A stretch of 64,000 nt of DNA. It comes from Plantago ovata (taxonomy: Eukaryota; Streptophyta; Magnoliopsida; Lamiales; Plantaginaceae). Location: positions 122,857,462 to 122,921,461 of the forward strand of contig CM051455.1 of NCBI GenBank assembly GCA_028274465.1. The letters are read 5' to 3'. Below the pieces are notes generated by a model. It was not told the DNA's origin, ran no database searches, and was given only the letters and a program-made list of their open reading frames with translations. The position numbers and the translations under genes were made by a program. Below, piece after piece: positions 21,751-33,770 of the stretch. Position 1 is the first letter of the stretch. Every line of letters starts with the position of its first letter.

Positions 21751-23322
21751 TGTTAGGAAACTTGTAATTTTGATGAGCAATTAACCATGCTAAATTAAGG
21801 AAAGTCCAGTAACTAGTACTCTTAAGGTCCATAGGAATTTAGAATATTAAGGACATTGTAAAAGAGGAACGTTTGCTGAAGACTTAGAGTAGGTGCTAAA
21901 TAGGTTGGTTTTACCGCTTATGATGTATCTTGTTTTCTGAAAAGAAATACAACCTATTGAAGCATTTGCTGATGATGTACTTTGTTTACACAAACAAACT
22001 ATTGAAGCATTTAGAACCGTTCAGAAACTTGAAGATTTTGAAGATCTGAAGACTAGAAGATTTCTGAAGACTGGTATCTACAAAGGCACATGTTGCTCAG
22101 AAATTGGAAACTTCAGCAACAGCTTGCATAAGTGAAAATCTAAACGGCAGAGTAGGTTGTGCTTGCTGAAACTGAGACTGACCACTTGCTGATGGAACAT
22201 TTGTGACCTCTTGCTGAAAGTACTTGTATTTGCACTCCAATGTTACTGTTTGAATTTTATTCAAATGAGCATTAAATGCAAAGCATGCACGCGAATGACA
22301 TGAAGACTAGAAGACAACAAAGGACGCTACTGAAAGTACAAAAGCAAGATAGTGACATCTTAAGGAACAAAAGCCTTAGAATTTAAAATTCAAACGGCTC
22401 CTTGTTTTCACTATAAATAGAGGTCATCCGACAAAGAGTTGAAGTGTGTCAACAACGTGATCAAACTCTCACTTGTGCTTAAACTCACATACACTTCAAA
22501 CACTCTTTACGGCCATTGATCCGTTCCAAGACTTAAAGCTTGAAAAAGCTACTTGTGAAGAAGTAGAACTTACACGGCTAAGAAATTAGTTAAGTGTTCT
22601 TTCTTTCTTTCGAACAAGAACAAGTCTTGACACCAGAAACAATCAAACTTGTTTACTGCAAAGTATTCAAAGTTTTGTTTCTTAGATTACTTGTTGTAAC
22701 TGAATAAGTTATAATTAACTTATCTCATCCCAAACCTCTCTAACTGATTTACACCCTTTCATGCGTGATATTCAGGGGGAACTTAATCGAGCATAGTGTT
22801 GCTGATTAAAAGTCCCAAGTTTGGTGGAGAACAAGGTTTTGTTCTCTAGTTAGGTTGGAAACGAAGCAAGTGTGCTTTGGTTTCTGTTTGGATCGCTCTA
22901 GATAGGTGTTGTAAGGAACCTCAAACTTATCTTAGTGGATTCAGTCCTAGAAAGGACAAAGTGGATTAGTTGAGAGATTACGCCACTCTCAGATACCACT
23001 ATAAAAGTGTTTGTGTGATTTACTTACTGCATTTAGTTTTCAGCAAAGCATATCTGTCTGTACACAGTCACTCACTTCACTTGCTGAAACTATTACTTAC
23101 TGACAAAGCACTTATTGTATCAAAGACTTCCGCTCTCTGATTTTAAGTATCAGCAAAACTAGTTACTGAGAAGTAACTTGCGCTTGCTGAGACAGTTAAG
23201 TATCAGCAAACTCATTACTGAAAAGTAATAAGTACTTGTTGAGAATGTTGTTAAACGACGAAAGTTTGAAAAGACTATTCACCCCCCCTCTAGTCTTTTC
23301 TTGTTGTTTAAAGGGACCAACA
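21751..23322 (+). repeat. 5' LTR of C
   Basis: 1572 bases, TGTTAGGAAAC...GACCAACA, with TGTT/AACA ends. It is nearly identical to 61377-62504. Confidence 0.95.
22412..22420 (+). promoter_or_regulatory. TATA box of the C 5' LTR
   Basis: TATAAATAG about 0.9 kb before the LTR end. The 3' LTR has TATAACTAG at the same place, so that copy is weakened. Confidence 0.6.
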
Positions 23323-23324
23323 AG

Positions 23325-23336
23325 TGGTATCAGAGC
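23325..23336 (+). other. Primer-binding site of C, initiator-Met tRNA
   Basis: TGGTATCAGAGC two bases after the LTR end. Confidence 0.9.
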
Positions 23337-23434
23337 TGGAGGTTCTTTAACCTTCAGCACTGAACCTAGATCCCCTTAGGTGCTTTCCGTAAATCACTCT
23401 CACTTGATCAGTTTGGTAGTCTTTTGCTGACAGG

Positions 23435-25734
23435 ATGTATTTAGGAGATGCTCCCTTGCTGAAGCTGGAAAACTACGAAAAATGGCGAAACAACATGATG
23501 CTACATCTTGAGGCCATTAGTGATGAGATGGTTACTGTCATTAATGATGGACATATCAAAATCACTAAGGTTGAAAGAAGTTTTCCTCACAAAACCACAG
23601 AAGGTGGAAAGGAAACTATCTTAGGCGAACCAGTTGATACTGTCGTTCCAAAACCAAGAGAGGAATGGACTTCCGACGAAGCCAAGAGATTCCGTCTTGA
23701 TGGCCAAGCAAGAAACATCATCATTCGATCAACTCCGGATACTATACAGTGCAAACTGTGGGGTGCTAAAACTGCTAAGGAAGCTTGGAAAATGGTTCAA
23801 GATCTTTGTGTTGGATCTGACAAAACCAAGGAAAACAAACTCGAAGTGCTGAAGTTAAAGTTCCAGAACTTTAAACAAGGTACAAATGAGTCACTGGAAG
23901 ACTTGGACTTCAGATTCACAACTCTAGTTAGTGAAATGGCAGCCTTGGGTGTTGGAAATCTTTACTCAGATTCTGAGAAGGTGAAAACCATCATCAGAAG
24001 TCTGAACCAAGAATGGATCCACACTCAGAATTTCTACTACAATCAAGGAATGCCAGACATTACACCAACAGAGTTGTTCTCTCATCTTGCTACTGTCAAC
24101 TACGAGACAAAGCAAAGAGAAAATGTGTTTGCTGAAAAATCGCAAAACATTGCTCTTGCTGCAAAGCCGCCATCTTCTGAAAAGAAGAATGATAAAGAGC
24201 CTGCTGATGAAAATGCTTTGGTTGTTAAAAACATGAAGAAATTCATCAGTAAGGAACTTGAAAGGCGAAAGGCAAAAGAGAAGCTGAAAAAGCATCTTGG
24301 TAATAACTACCATAAGTACAAGAATGAGACTGGCTCGTTGAACAAGCAAGCTCAGCAAGCAACCTCATCAGAAGAACCAGCAGTTGGAAATGATCTCTTC
24401 TTTTACTGCAAAAAGCCTGGACACTTCAAAGCAAATTGTCCTTTGCTGAAAGGCAAATCTGCTGAAAAGAAGAAGAAGTTCAAAAGAGCTTTTATTGCTG
24501 AAGAAAAGAAGAAGCTTCAAGCAAAAATTGATGCATTGTGCATTGATACTAGCTCCGAAGACAGTGAGGATGAAAGCTCAGACACTGACGATGAAAAAGC
24601 CACTCTTGACGTAGAGATTGGCAAAGAAGTTTGTGGAATAGCTATGGAAACTTATCCAGATGTGTCAAACTACGAGTTCTGCCTCATGGCTGGTCAGGTA
24701 AATAATCCTACCTCTGACTCTAACTCACAAAGTGAAGACGAGATTGACCTTGACAAGATTCAAGGAGAAATCAACCTTGACAAGATTCAAGGAGAAATCA
24801 AAAGATTTGAGAAAACTCTGAGCAAACAGTAAGAGAGACTACAGATAGCTGAAACTCTGACCAAGCAGACTACTGAAAAGTATGTCTTGCTGAAAGAAGA
24901 GACAGAAGAGAAGGATGTTGAAATAAGGCGTCTTAAGAAGTTGATTGCTGAAGCTACAGAGAAGAATTCTCAAATGGCATTAGAATTGGAAGAGTATCAG
25001 TCCTCAATTCTAAAGTTACTTGCTGAAATCCAAGAGATGAAAAGATGAAAATCAATTTCAAATCTTATGCTGATGCAAGTAATACGTTGACTGAACTAAA
25101 CTCTTACTTGAGAGATCCATCTCAGAAAGAAGGTGTAGGTGCAACGTATGAAGGTGATGACCTAATAATCTTGAGTAAAGACAAATCACCGATTTCCTTT
25201 GTACATGCTACTGATAGTGGTCAACTAGAACTCTATCAGTTTGGTCAATCTAAGGTTGCTGAAAAATGCAATCAAGTACCTAGGACCGTAAAGCCCGCTG
25301 TTGCTACTCAAAGTAACAAGACTTTAAAAGGAAAACAGGTTGCTGAGAAGCAAACTGTAAAGAAAAAGGATGTTGTAAAGCATTCCGCCAAACAAGTTGC
25401 TGAAAAGCAATTTGTTAAGTCAAAAGACAAGATTACTAAAAGTAATCAGAAGACCTTTGCTGACAAACCTGAATCAAGTAAGGTTGCTGACACAAAAGCT
25501 CAGCATTCTCCGAAAAGTGGACTAGGTTTCAAAACCAAGCAAAGTCAACTTTTTCACGAGTATAAGCAAAGTCAACAAAGATACTTCAAAGAGATGAACA
25601 AATCAAGCCTAAGAGTTCTGAAAAGACTCAAAATGCTAGGGCTAGAAGGAACCTTGCTAGAAAAAAACTTACTGAAAAGTATGTTCAGCAAAAAGGTCAA
25701 CCAAGCAAGACACCCCATCAGAAAGTGGACTTGA
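23435..25734 (+). pseudogene. gag: Gag of element C, stop and frameshift
   Basis: The ATG at 23435 (MYLGDAPLLKLENYEKW) follows the primer site by 100 bases. The UBN2-type gag core covers about residues 10-220, including LWGAKTAKEAWKMVQDL. The knuckle reads FFYCKKPGHFKANC: its first Cys position is Phe, so only three of four zinc ligands remain. The frame stops with TAA at 24830-24832, continues in phase through a predicted coiled coil (24833 to about 25040), then changes frame to 25045-25734, a Lys/Val/Ala/Glu-rich tail with repeated VAEKQ-like words. Sirevirus gags are long and have coiled coils, which fits. Non-functional as it stands. Confidence 0.85.
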
Positions 25735-28700
25735 TCAGCACGAATCAAAAGTCTTTCAGCTCAAAACCTTCTAGTTCCTCAGCAAGTAGAAAACAAGTCA
25801 AAGTTGAAAAACTTACGACTTGGGTTTCCACTGGACGCATTCTCGAACATGTTAATGGACATCCAATATTGGATAATTAACTTGTTTGCTCTTGATTGTG
25901 CAGACTTCAGCCACGGAGACAAACGATGCAATCTGGCACTTTGACAGTGGTTGTGGAAAGCACATGACGGGCAACAAGAATAACCTTATAAACTATAGAC
26001 GGTGGTCTAAAGGTCCAACAATAAGGTTTGCTGGTGGAGGCTCTGGTTCTACAAAAGGCTATGGTGACGTGAAGTTAGGATGCATTACCATTACGGGAGT
26101 TCTTTATGTCAAAAATCTTAAGTTTAATCTTTTCAGCATGAGACAGTTTGCTGACAAAGGATACTTCATCAAAATCAAAGTGATGAATGTAAACTTATAG
26201 TATTCGAGACAAAGAAGGTTATTATGATTCCAAGAAGATCAGGAGGCTTGTACACCGTAGATTGGTCTTCAGCAATCGTTGAAAAATGCCTTGTCTCAGA
26301 TCATGATTGCCTTGCTGAAAAAGCACGGTTATGGCATAAACGAACAAGTCATCTAAACTTCAAGACGTTGAATAAGTTGTCTAAAAAGGCACTTGTAGTT
26401 GGATTACCTAAGGTTACTTTTAAGAAGGATGGTGTTTGCAATGCATGTCAGCAAGGAAAGCAAACCAAATCTTCTTTCAAGAACAAGGCAGTACCGTCAA
26501 CTACAAAACCTTTACAACTCTTGCACATGGACTTGTTTGAATCTTCTTCAACAAGCTATGCTGGTAAGAAGTATGATCTGGTGGTGGTAGATGACTATTC
26601 AAGATTCACTTGGGTAGTATTTATCAAGCACAAATCTGAAACAAGGACTGAAATACCTAATTTGCTGAATAAGCTTGAAGTCATGAAAAATGACAAGGTA
26701 AAAGTCATAAGGACAGACCATGGTACTGAGTTTGTAAACCAGTACATAACTGAGTATTGCACTTCAAAAGGCATACAACATCAGTTATCCTCAGTAAGGA
26801 CACCACAACAAAACGGTGTTGCTGAACGGAAGAATCGTACCCTAAAAGAAGCCGCAAGAACAATGCTTGCTGACACTAAAATAAGTGAGGCTTACTGGGT
26901 TGAAGCGATTAATACCGCCTGTTACACTCAAAACAGATGTTTGATTACTAAGGAATACAACAAAACTCCATATGAGTTGTTCGTTGGTAGACCTCCTAAT
27001 ACCACTCATCTAAGAGTATTTGGTTGTAAGTGTTTCGTTCTTAATAACGGTAGAGAATACCTAAGAACATTTCAACCAAAGGCAGACGAAGCGATATTTC
27101 TTGGTTACTCCTTGCATAGTAAAGCTTATAGAGTTTACAACAAAAAGGCATAAAAGATCGAAGAATCAGTGCATGTTGTATTCTACGAAAAGACACAAGG
27201 AGTGCCTGCTGAAGAAGAAATATCAGAATGTATGAAAGAGCTAATCATACATGAGCAAAGAACTGAATCTAATTCTAGGCAAATCAAGTCAATTGAACTA
27301 AATGATGATTCTGACAATGACTCGCCTCCCCCAAGTCATGACAAGATAAATATAGTTCACGACAAGGAATTTCCAGCAAAAGACGCAGTTGCTCCGGAAG
27401 TTGCTGAAACTACGCAACCTCTCGTGCCTGCTGATGAGTTACCACAATCTAGCAATGCTGAACAAGCAGTTGCTGATGAACCTATCTCAGCAGAGACACA
27501 AAATCCCAGTAGTACTGAACAAGTACATGCTGAAGAGTCACATGCTGATGAGCAAACATATCCAAATCCAACGAGCAGAAAACCTGTTAATAAATGGATT
27601 AGAGATCATCCCTCTACGGATATGATTGGTGATATTGATAAACGCCAAGTGACTAGATCCAAAGTTTCTACTACTCATGGACTTGCTGAAGAAGTAACTG
27701 TCGTAGAAATAGAATCATTGTTCTCTTGCTTTGTTTCAGAAATTGAACCTAAAACCATAGAAGAAGCTTTAAAGCATTCTGAATGGATCAAGGCAATGCA
27801 AGAAGAACTGGATCAATTTGAAAGGAGCAAAGTCTGGAAACTTGTACCACTTGCTGAAGGCAAGAAAGCTATTGGTACAAAGTGGGTGTTCAGAAACAAG
27901 CTGAGTGAGTCTTGTGAAGTAACAAGAAACAAAGCACGTTTAGTTGCTCAAGGTTACTGTCAGACTGAAGGATTGGACTATGATGAGTCTTATGCACCAG
28001 TTGCAAGATTGGATGCAATTAGGCTTTTCTTAGCCTTTGCTGCTCACAATGACTTCATTGTTTACCAAATGGATGTTAAAAGTGCATTCTTACATGGTGA
28101 ACTTGCTGAAGAAGTCTACTTAGAACAACCCCCTGGCATTGAACTTCCCTCAGAAACCAAGATGGTATACAAGCTTCAGAAAGTTGTATATGGTCTAAAG
28201 CAAGCACCAAGAGCTTGGTATGATACCTTAGCTAAGTTCTTGCTGGATAATGGTTTCAAGAAAGGTGAAGTTGATAAAACCTTGTTTACCATGAACCATG
28301 ATGGTAAAATACTCTTAGTTCAAATTTATGTGGATGACATAATTTTTGGATCTAAGGACAAGCAACTTTGTGATGATTTTGCCAAACTCATGACAAACAA
28401 GTTTGAAATGAGTATGATGAGAAAATTGAATTATTTCCTAGGATTGCAAGTCAAGCAACTCAAAGATGGAATATTCATAAATCAAGCAAAGTATGCGAAA
28501 GAAATGCTCATAAAGTTTAGGATCAAAGAGGAAGAGAAACCTGAAAAGATCCCTATGAGTGTTGGTACCAAATTGGGCTATACTAAAGAAGATAAAAGTG
28601 TTGAAGAACACAAGTATAGGAAGCTCATTGGTTCCTTGTTGTATTTAACAGTAAGTAGACCTGACATTCAATATGTTGTTTGTGTGTGTGCAAGATTCCA

Positions 28701-29277
28701 ATCTGATCCAAGATAATCACACTACAAAAAGGCACTTAAGATACTGAAATATGTCAAAGGTACATTCAATGTTGGATTATGGTATCCTAAAGATTCTGGA
28801 CTTGAATTGGTTGGTTATTCTGATGCTGATCATGGAGGATCAACTCTTGATAGAAAAAGTACCTTTGGAACTTGTCAGTTTTTGGGTACTAGATTAATAT
28901 CATGGTTCAGCAAGAAACAAACATGTGTTGCCAATTCATCTACTGAATCTGAGTACATTGCGGCTGATTGTCGCACAGCTCAAATCCTATGGATTCAACA
29001 ACAATTAAGAGATTATGGTATTTCTGCAAAGAAAACACCAATCTTTTGTGATAATACGAGTGTTATTTCTATCACGCAAAATCCTAAGTTTCACTCAAGG
29101 ACCAAACACATTGATATTAGACATCATTTCATTAGAGATCATGTGGAAAAGGGAGATATTGAGGTTGTCAAAGTAGGTACTGATGATCAACTTGTTGACA
29201 TCTTTACCAAGCCCCTACCAGATAATCGATTCGCAATGCTAAGGTATAACCTTGGATTGATTGAATTACCTCAATAA
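25735..29277 (+). pseudogene. pol: Pol of element C (protease, integrase, RT, RNase H)
   Basis: Domains in order: protease with WHFDSGCGKHMTG near 25935-25975; HHCC pre-integrase (WHKRTSH, CNACQQGK) near 26330-26460; integrase core with catalytic Asp at 26530-26532, Asp at 26716-26718 and Glu at 26824-26826; an acidic linker (27169-27700); RT with an intact YVDD at 28327-28338; RNase H with YSDADHGG, SSTESEY and FCDNTS; and the usual TKPLP end. Breaks: a frame change near 26185, TAA at 27151-27153 and TAA at 28714-28716, after each of which the frame continues in phase. The catalytic residues of integrase and RT are all kept. Confidence 0.9.
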
Positions 29278-29294
29278 AGGATATAATTGGCAGA

Positions 29295-29660
29295 ATGCTG
29301 AAACAGGTATTCAGCAAGCCAAAGTATTCTTACTTTATTAAAAGCTCCTTCCACTAATTTCTTCTAAGAAATGATAGGTCACTACATGATTGCTGAAACA
29401 GGCATTCAGCAAGTATTTCCTTCAAAACGGGTATTCGTTAGGAAACTTGATCACTTGCTGAGACAGGCACTCAGTAAGAGAAAAAACCTTGAAGATTGCT
29501 GAAACGGGTATTCAGACAATCAAAGATACTGAAACAGGTATTCAAGTATCAAGGGAATATTCTGAGACGGGAACTCGGAAAAGAGCAAAACTCACCTCTC
29601 AGATCTTACCAAAAGATATCTCAAGTATAAAAAGAATTTACTGATACAGGAACTCAGAAA
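29295..29660 (+). repeat. CTGAAACAGGTATTCAG repeats after C pol
   Basis: About seven degenerate copies of an interrupted inverted repeat, CTGA[A/G]AC[A/G]GG-N-A-[T/C]-TCAG, often followed by CAAG, spaced roughly 30-90 bases. They fill the spacer between pol and the extra ORF. Sirevirus-lineage elements are known to carry conserved non-coding repeat motifs in this region; whether these are that motif is not established here. Confidence 0.8.
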
Positions 29661-30186
29661 TATCTTTTAAACTTAAGGAAATATGAGATGTCTGAGTAAG
29701 GGGGAACTTTCAGCAAGTAACAAGGCTATGAATGCAAACTCGCTGAAAAGATTCTTGTTTATTTCAGCAAGCAATCAAATCCCATAAATCTCGGTAAAAT
29801 CAATTTGTGACGTTAATCGGGCACAGATAAACTCGTAATAATCATGACATGAAATACAATCGTGGCCATTGATTAAAAGGAGTTATTAATCTAACGGTTA
29901 ACATTACAAAGAGAGAGAGTGCTCTGACGGTTTTTGTTAGTGGACCACTACGCATTTAATGCAAAGGCTCCACTAACGCCTTTGTTTCTCTGTTTTACCC
30001 TTGCTGAGAACTCAAGTCGATTGAGTTTCTCACACATCAGAGACACTATATAAAGAAGGAGTTAGAGAAATGACAAAATTCTTTAACTCACATTTCCTTT
30101 CTCTGCAAATTTTAGCCTGAATCTACTGTACCTCCGGTCAAAAAGCAAACAATCTTTTTCGTACACATTCTATTTTATATAAAGAA
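29661..30186 (+). other. Spacer upstream of the C extra ORF
   Basis: Non-coding, with further TTGCTGA words and the TATATAAAG listed separately. No other feature is supported. Confidence 0.6.
30047..30055 (+). promoter_or_regulatory. Candidate internal promoter for the C extra ORF
   Basis: CACTATATAAAGAAGG, a good plant TATA-box match, lies about 135 bases before the ATG at 30187 and outside any LTR. It would give a messenger with a leader of roughly 100 bases. Function is inferred from position only. Confidence 0.45.
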
Positions 30187-31325
30187 ATGGCACCGAAAAG
30201 ACAATCATCTAAGACCTCAAAGTCGTCTAAGGTTGACAGTGCTGAGAAACGCACTGCTCCGGTGACTACTCCGGCGACAAACACAGCGAAAGTTGTGTTG
30301 AAAAACGACAGAATTACCAAAAAACCTATGCCTCCCTCATATCTTGACACTGCAAAGTGTGAGATGATGATGAAATGGGGTGGTTTTGCAAAAGAGAAGT
30401 ATATCCGATACTTCTATGAACAAGAACTTGACGGTGACAATGAAGAGGCGCTTGACTTTATCAAGCAGCAAGGCCTCATTCATTTTATAACTGCTCGCCC
30501 TAAGAAAGTGAGCATGTTGGATACAATGGAGCTCTACAATAATGTAGAAATCCAGTCCCTAACTGATAGTCAAGGGGTCACTGAAAAAGTGATCTTTACT
30601 ACAGTTCAGAACACGCAAATCGTCCTGAAATGGACTGATTTAGCGGAAATCTTTCAGATTCCAGCCACTGGAACTGAAGATGACATCACTGCCACTGATG
30701 AAGAGATAGAAGCCTTCTACAGTGATGTCAGAAATGAGAAAATGAAGAAAGGAGAGATTGCTCCCGTGACTTGGACAAAGCACGTTAAGAGGAAGCATCT
30801 CTGCCATTCACTTGGTCTAGTAGCTCTGCTACTAATCAAAGTCTTAGACTCCCAAGTTGGAGGAATAGACCAAGTAGGCTTGAGAAGGTGGCCGCTGCTG
30901 ATGCATATCTATGAGAACAAAACGGAGCTCAACTGGGCTAAGTACATTTTCAACAGACTTGTTGATTGTGTTACTAAGTTCAAGGTTAAGATTGAAGACA
31001 ACAAAGTCTCACCTACCTTCCCAGTCATGTATGGACTGAAGATATGTTTTATCCTTGAACACTTCAGGATTCAGCTGAGAAACCCATTGCCAATCAAGAA
31101 ATCTGTATGCAATGTGGGAAGAGCCTTCTACAAGCAGAATGTACCTAAGACTGCTGGCAAGAAACTTGAAAAATCTAAGAAGACAACAACTGCAAATGTT
31201 GTCAGCACAAGCCAGCAACAAAGGTATACAACAGCTGCAGATGTCACCACTCAGCAACTTAGAGATGAAACTGCTGTAGATGGTGACAGAGATGAAACTG
31301 CTGTAGATGGTGATCATGCAAACAC
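30187..31325 (+). pseudogene. C extra ORF, part 1 of 3 (N-terminal domain), cut by B
   Basis: The ATG at 30187 starts a basic, Ser/Lys-rich stretch (MAPKRQSSKTSKSSK), then a folded-looking region of about residues 50-330 with YIRYFYEQELDGD, a WTDLAEIFQIP segment, LCHSLGLVALLLIKVLD and a Tyr/Phe-rich end. The order of blocks recalls the accessory domain in F and D ORF2, but similarity is distant. No signal peptide or clear transmembrane span is visible, so I do not call it envelope-like. B interrupts the frame at 31325; the codon phase is kept exactly across the insertion. Confidence 0.8.
31321..31325. repeat. Left target-site duplication of B
   Basis: AACAC before the B LTR. Confidence 0.95.
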
Positions 31326-33428
31326 TGATAGTGTATATGTCCTAGAGACAGTCCTTACTAGGGGCATGGTGCCCTTGTAGAGGATATATATGTACTATTA
31401 CACAGGTCAACGTAATATAATATATGTTTGTTTCATTTTACTGTTGAGTATTGCTTTCATATTTATATTACACCAGGCTGCAGCATGTCATATCTATATT
31501 GCTGTCTGTATTGATACTGAACATGTCCCCTCGGATAGATGACCGACCACACAGTTAGTGGGAGCTATGTGAGTTATCATCTATCCCAAACTCTCCCTAG
31601 TCGTGGTACATCTCGGATGTGGGGGTCTGAATGAACCTGACAAGACTAGTATGCGTGGAGGTTATACTTGTTGGAGCAATTCCAGCAAGTGTGAGCCGAT
31701 CCCACGGCCACGGAACGGATTGTTGGACAATCAAGGAACGTTCCCATAACTGCGCATAGTTGTTCGAAGAAGCTTTATCGAACAATGGAAGTACCCACCG
31801 GACACTCCCATCGATGTATACTCTACACCGACGTGTCTATGGGAACCGGTGAGTTGTCGAAGTGATGCCATTCGTCCTTTGCACTTACAGGACTTTATCA
31901 TCACATTTGTTGCTCCATATCCTTGGTGGACCCGTCGATGTCAGCTCTGAATAAGCAGTTGACCTAAGACACGATCCAGGATTATGGCTAAATACAAATG
32001 GGGGTGATAAGTGATTCTGTGAAGGATTCATCTCTCAAGTGTAGCACAGGAGAGCACTGCTCGTAGTCTGCATAGTTGTGTTGGTAAAGTCACTGGCCAG
32101 TGCAAATGATATATTATGATGGTCATAAGTATATCTTAACCAAGCAACTCCCTGAGACGCCCGTGGATGTATTATTGGGATAGACAATTCATCGATCCTA
32201 GATACATCTGAGCAAGTCAGATGAAGGGACGTTACCATCGCCGCGTTGATCGCAACAGGCTTCGCAACGAAAGGGTTAGCTTTGAGAAACCTCTCAAACG
32301 TCCTCACGTATTAATATTGCAAATGGAACCGTCTAAGAATTCCATGTTGCCTAGTCTAGGACTCGCTTAATACGGTGAGGCCCTATGGGTCACACTATGC
32401 GGTGATTCAGCCTATCAGGATATCCTTGAAGATGGAATCGCAATTAATTTGGAATTAATTGTGATTGATGGGTTATAATTGATTTGGAATTAATTATAAT
32501 AATTGGTGGCTCAATTAATGATTTGGAATTATTAATTGAATTGGCTAAGTAATTGTATTTTATGTAAATACAATTAAAGATTATATTTTGGAAATATAAT
32601 GGAGGTTTGATTGTAAAGGATATGTTAATTTAGAATTAACATATGCACTTGGGCAAAAATCTACTTGGAGTTTGGATTGCCTTAGAAATATATGTGGGTC
32701 CCAAAAGTGGGACCCACGTCCCGTAGGACAGGCGCGCGCGCGCACGTGGCCTGGTAGGGGAAGTAGTTCGACTCCTTCCTCTATTAGAAGTCCAAGGGAT
32801 AAGTTAGATTTTCCTGATTGAGTTTTGATTTGATTGGGAATGAATCTAGACTTGATATTGGTTTCCTTGTGCGATAAGAATTAGATTCTTATTCCTTTAC
32901 GAAGTCTAATTGCTTATGCTTTAGGCTTCTATAGACTACTATATATAGTGGACTATTAGAGAGAGTTTTGACAGACGATTTTACGTGTGTTTTTGATACA
33001 CAGTTATTCTACCCAGTTTTCTTAGAGAAAATAAAAACTCTCCCCTCCTCCCCTTAGCCACACGCGTGCGCACACCGCCACCGGAGGGAATTGCCGCCCC
33101 GTCTTCTTGGTCACATAAAGAATATCCTAGCATTCTTCCGATAGGCTGTTCATCCGTGGATACCAAGGTTGAGGTTCTAGGAGCTGGAAACTAACTCTTA
33201 TTGTCTTGCAGATATACAAAGTATTGTAGATATCTTCGACTTCGACGAAGGAGAAGATACACCGGATTATTACGAAGACTTGGAAGCTGCTTTGGAAGTA
33301 AGGTTAGTCTTCTAATTGACGTGTTTATATATATACGACATATGCATAATCAATTAACCAGTATGTTAAGAAATTTTTTAAAATTCCGCTGCGTACCCTA
33401 GGGGTAACTCTGACCATATTTTCTTATA
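31326..33428 (+). repeat. 5' LTR of B
   Basis: 2103 bases from TGATAGTGTATATG. The end reads CTTATA where the 3' LTR has CTTACA, a C-to-T change in the terminal CA. A (GC)n run lies at about 32731-32743. Confidence 0.95.
32939..32947 (+). promoter_or_regulatory. TATA box of the B 5' LTR
   Basis: TATATATAG about 490 bases before the LTR end; the same in the 3' LTR at about 40823-40831. Confidence 0.55.
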
Positions 33429-33429
33429 G

Positions 33430-33441
33430 TGGTATCGGAGC
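33430..33441 (+). other. Primer-binding site of B, one mismatch
   Basis: TGGTATCGGAGC, one A-to-G change from the initiator-Met site seen in A and C. Confidence 0.85.
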
Positions 33442-33616
33442 CAGGTTAATTGATTACGTATATACATATATATATTGTATGATTTTGTAGATATGTGGAT
33501 GCAATTGATTCTATGATGAATTCAATTTTCAAAGGTTTTGTTTTTTATATAAATTTAGAATTTATATTTTTCAAAAAAAAAAAAACAAAATTTAAATATA
33601 TATATTTTTGACCGGG

Positions 33617-33770
33617 CCGCTTGCGCGACGCAAGCGGCGGCCGGCCGCCTGCGTGACGCAGGCGCCCGGGCGCCGGCGGCATACAGCAGGCGTCCGGGGC
33701 CTGCGGGCCGCAGGCGCTCGGGCGCCTGCGGTACCGGGAGGGGGCGGGACTAGGTCCCGTCCCACGTTTT
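33617..33770 (+). repeat. GC-rich hairpin array in the B leader
   Basis: CCGCTTGCG-CGA-CGCAAGCGG at 33617-33637 is a perfect nine-base stem; CGCCTGCG-TGA-CGCAGGCG and GCCTGCG-GGC-CGCAGGC (33699-33715) follow, and GGGAC-TAG-GTCCC closes the array. The first and second stems differ by a paired C/T and G/A change. Confidence 0.9.

Noticed and set aside
30187..31325. Calling the C extra ORF an envelope gene
   Set aside because: No signal peptide, transmembrane span or fusion-like segment is visible; position alone is not enough.
33201..33401. Small Arg-rich frame (MSCRYTKYCRYLRLRRRRRY) repeated at 41084-41284 and 62532-62732
   Set aside because: Located at the LTR end; the Arg run is a reading of TTCGACTTCGACGAAGG-type repeats. 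Not conserved in A.
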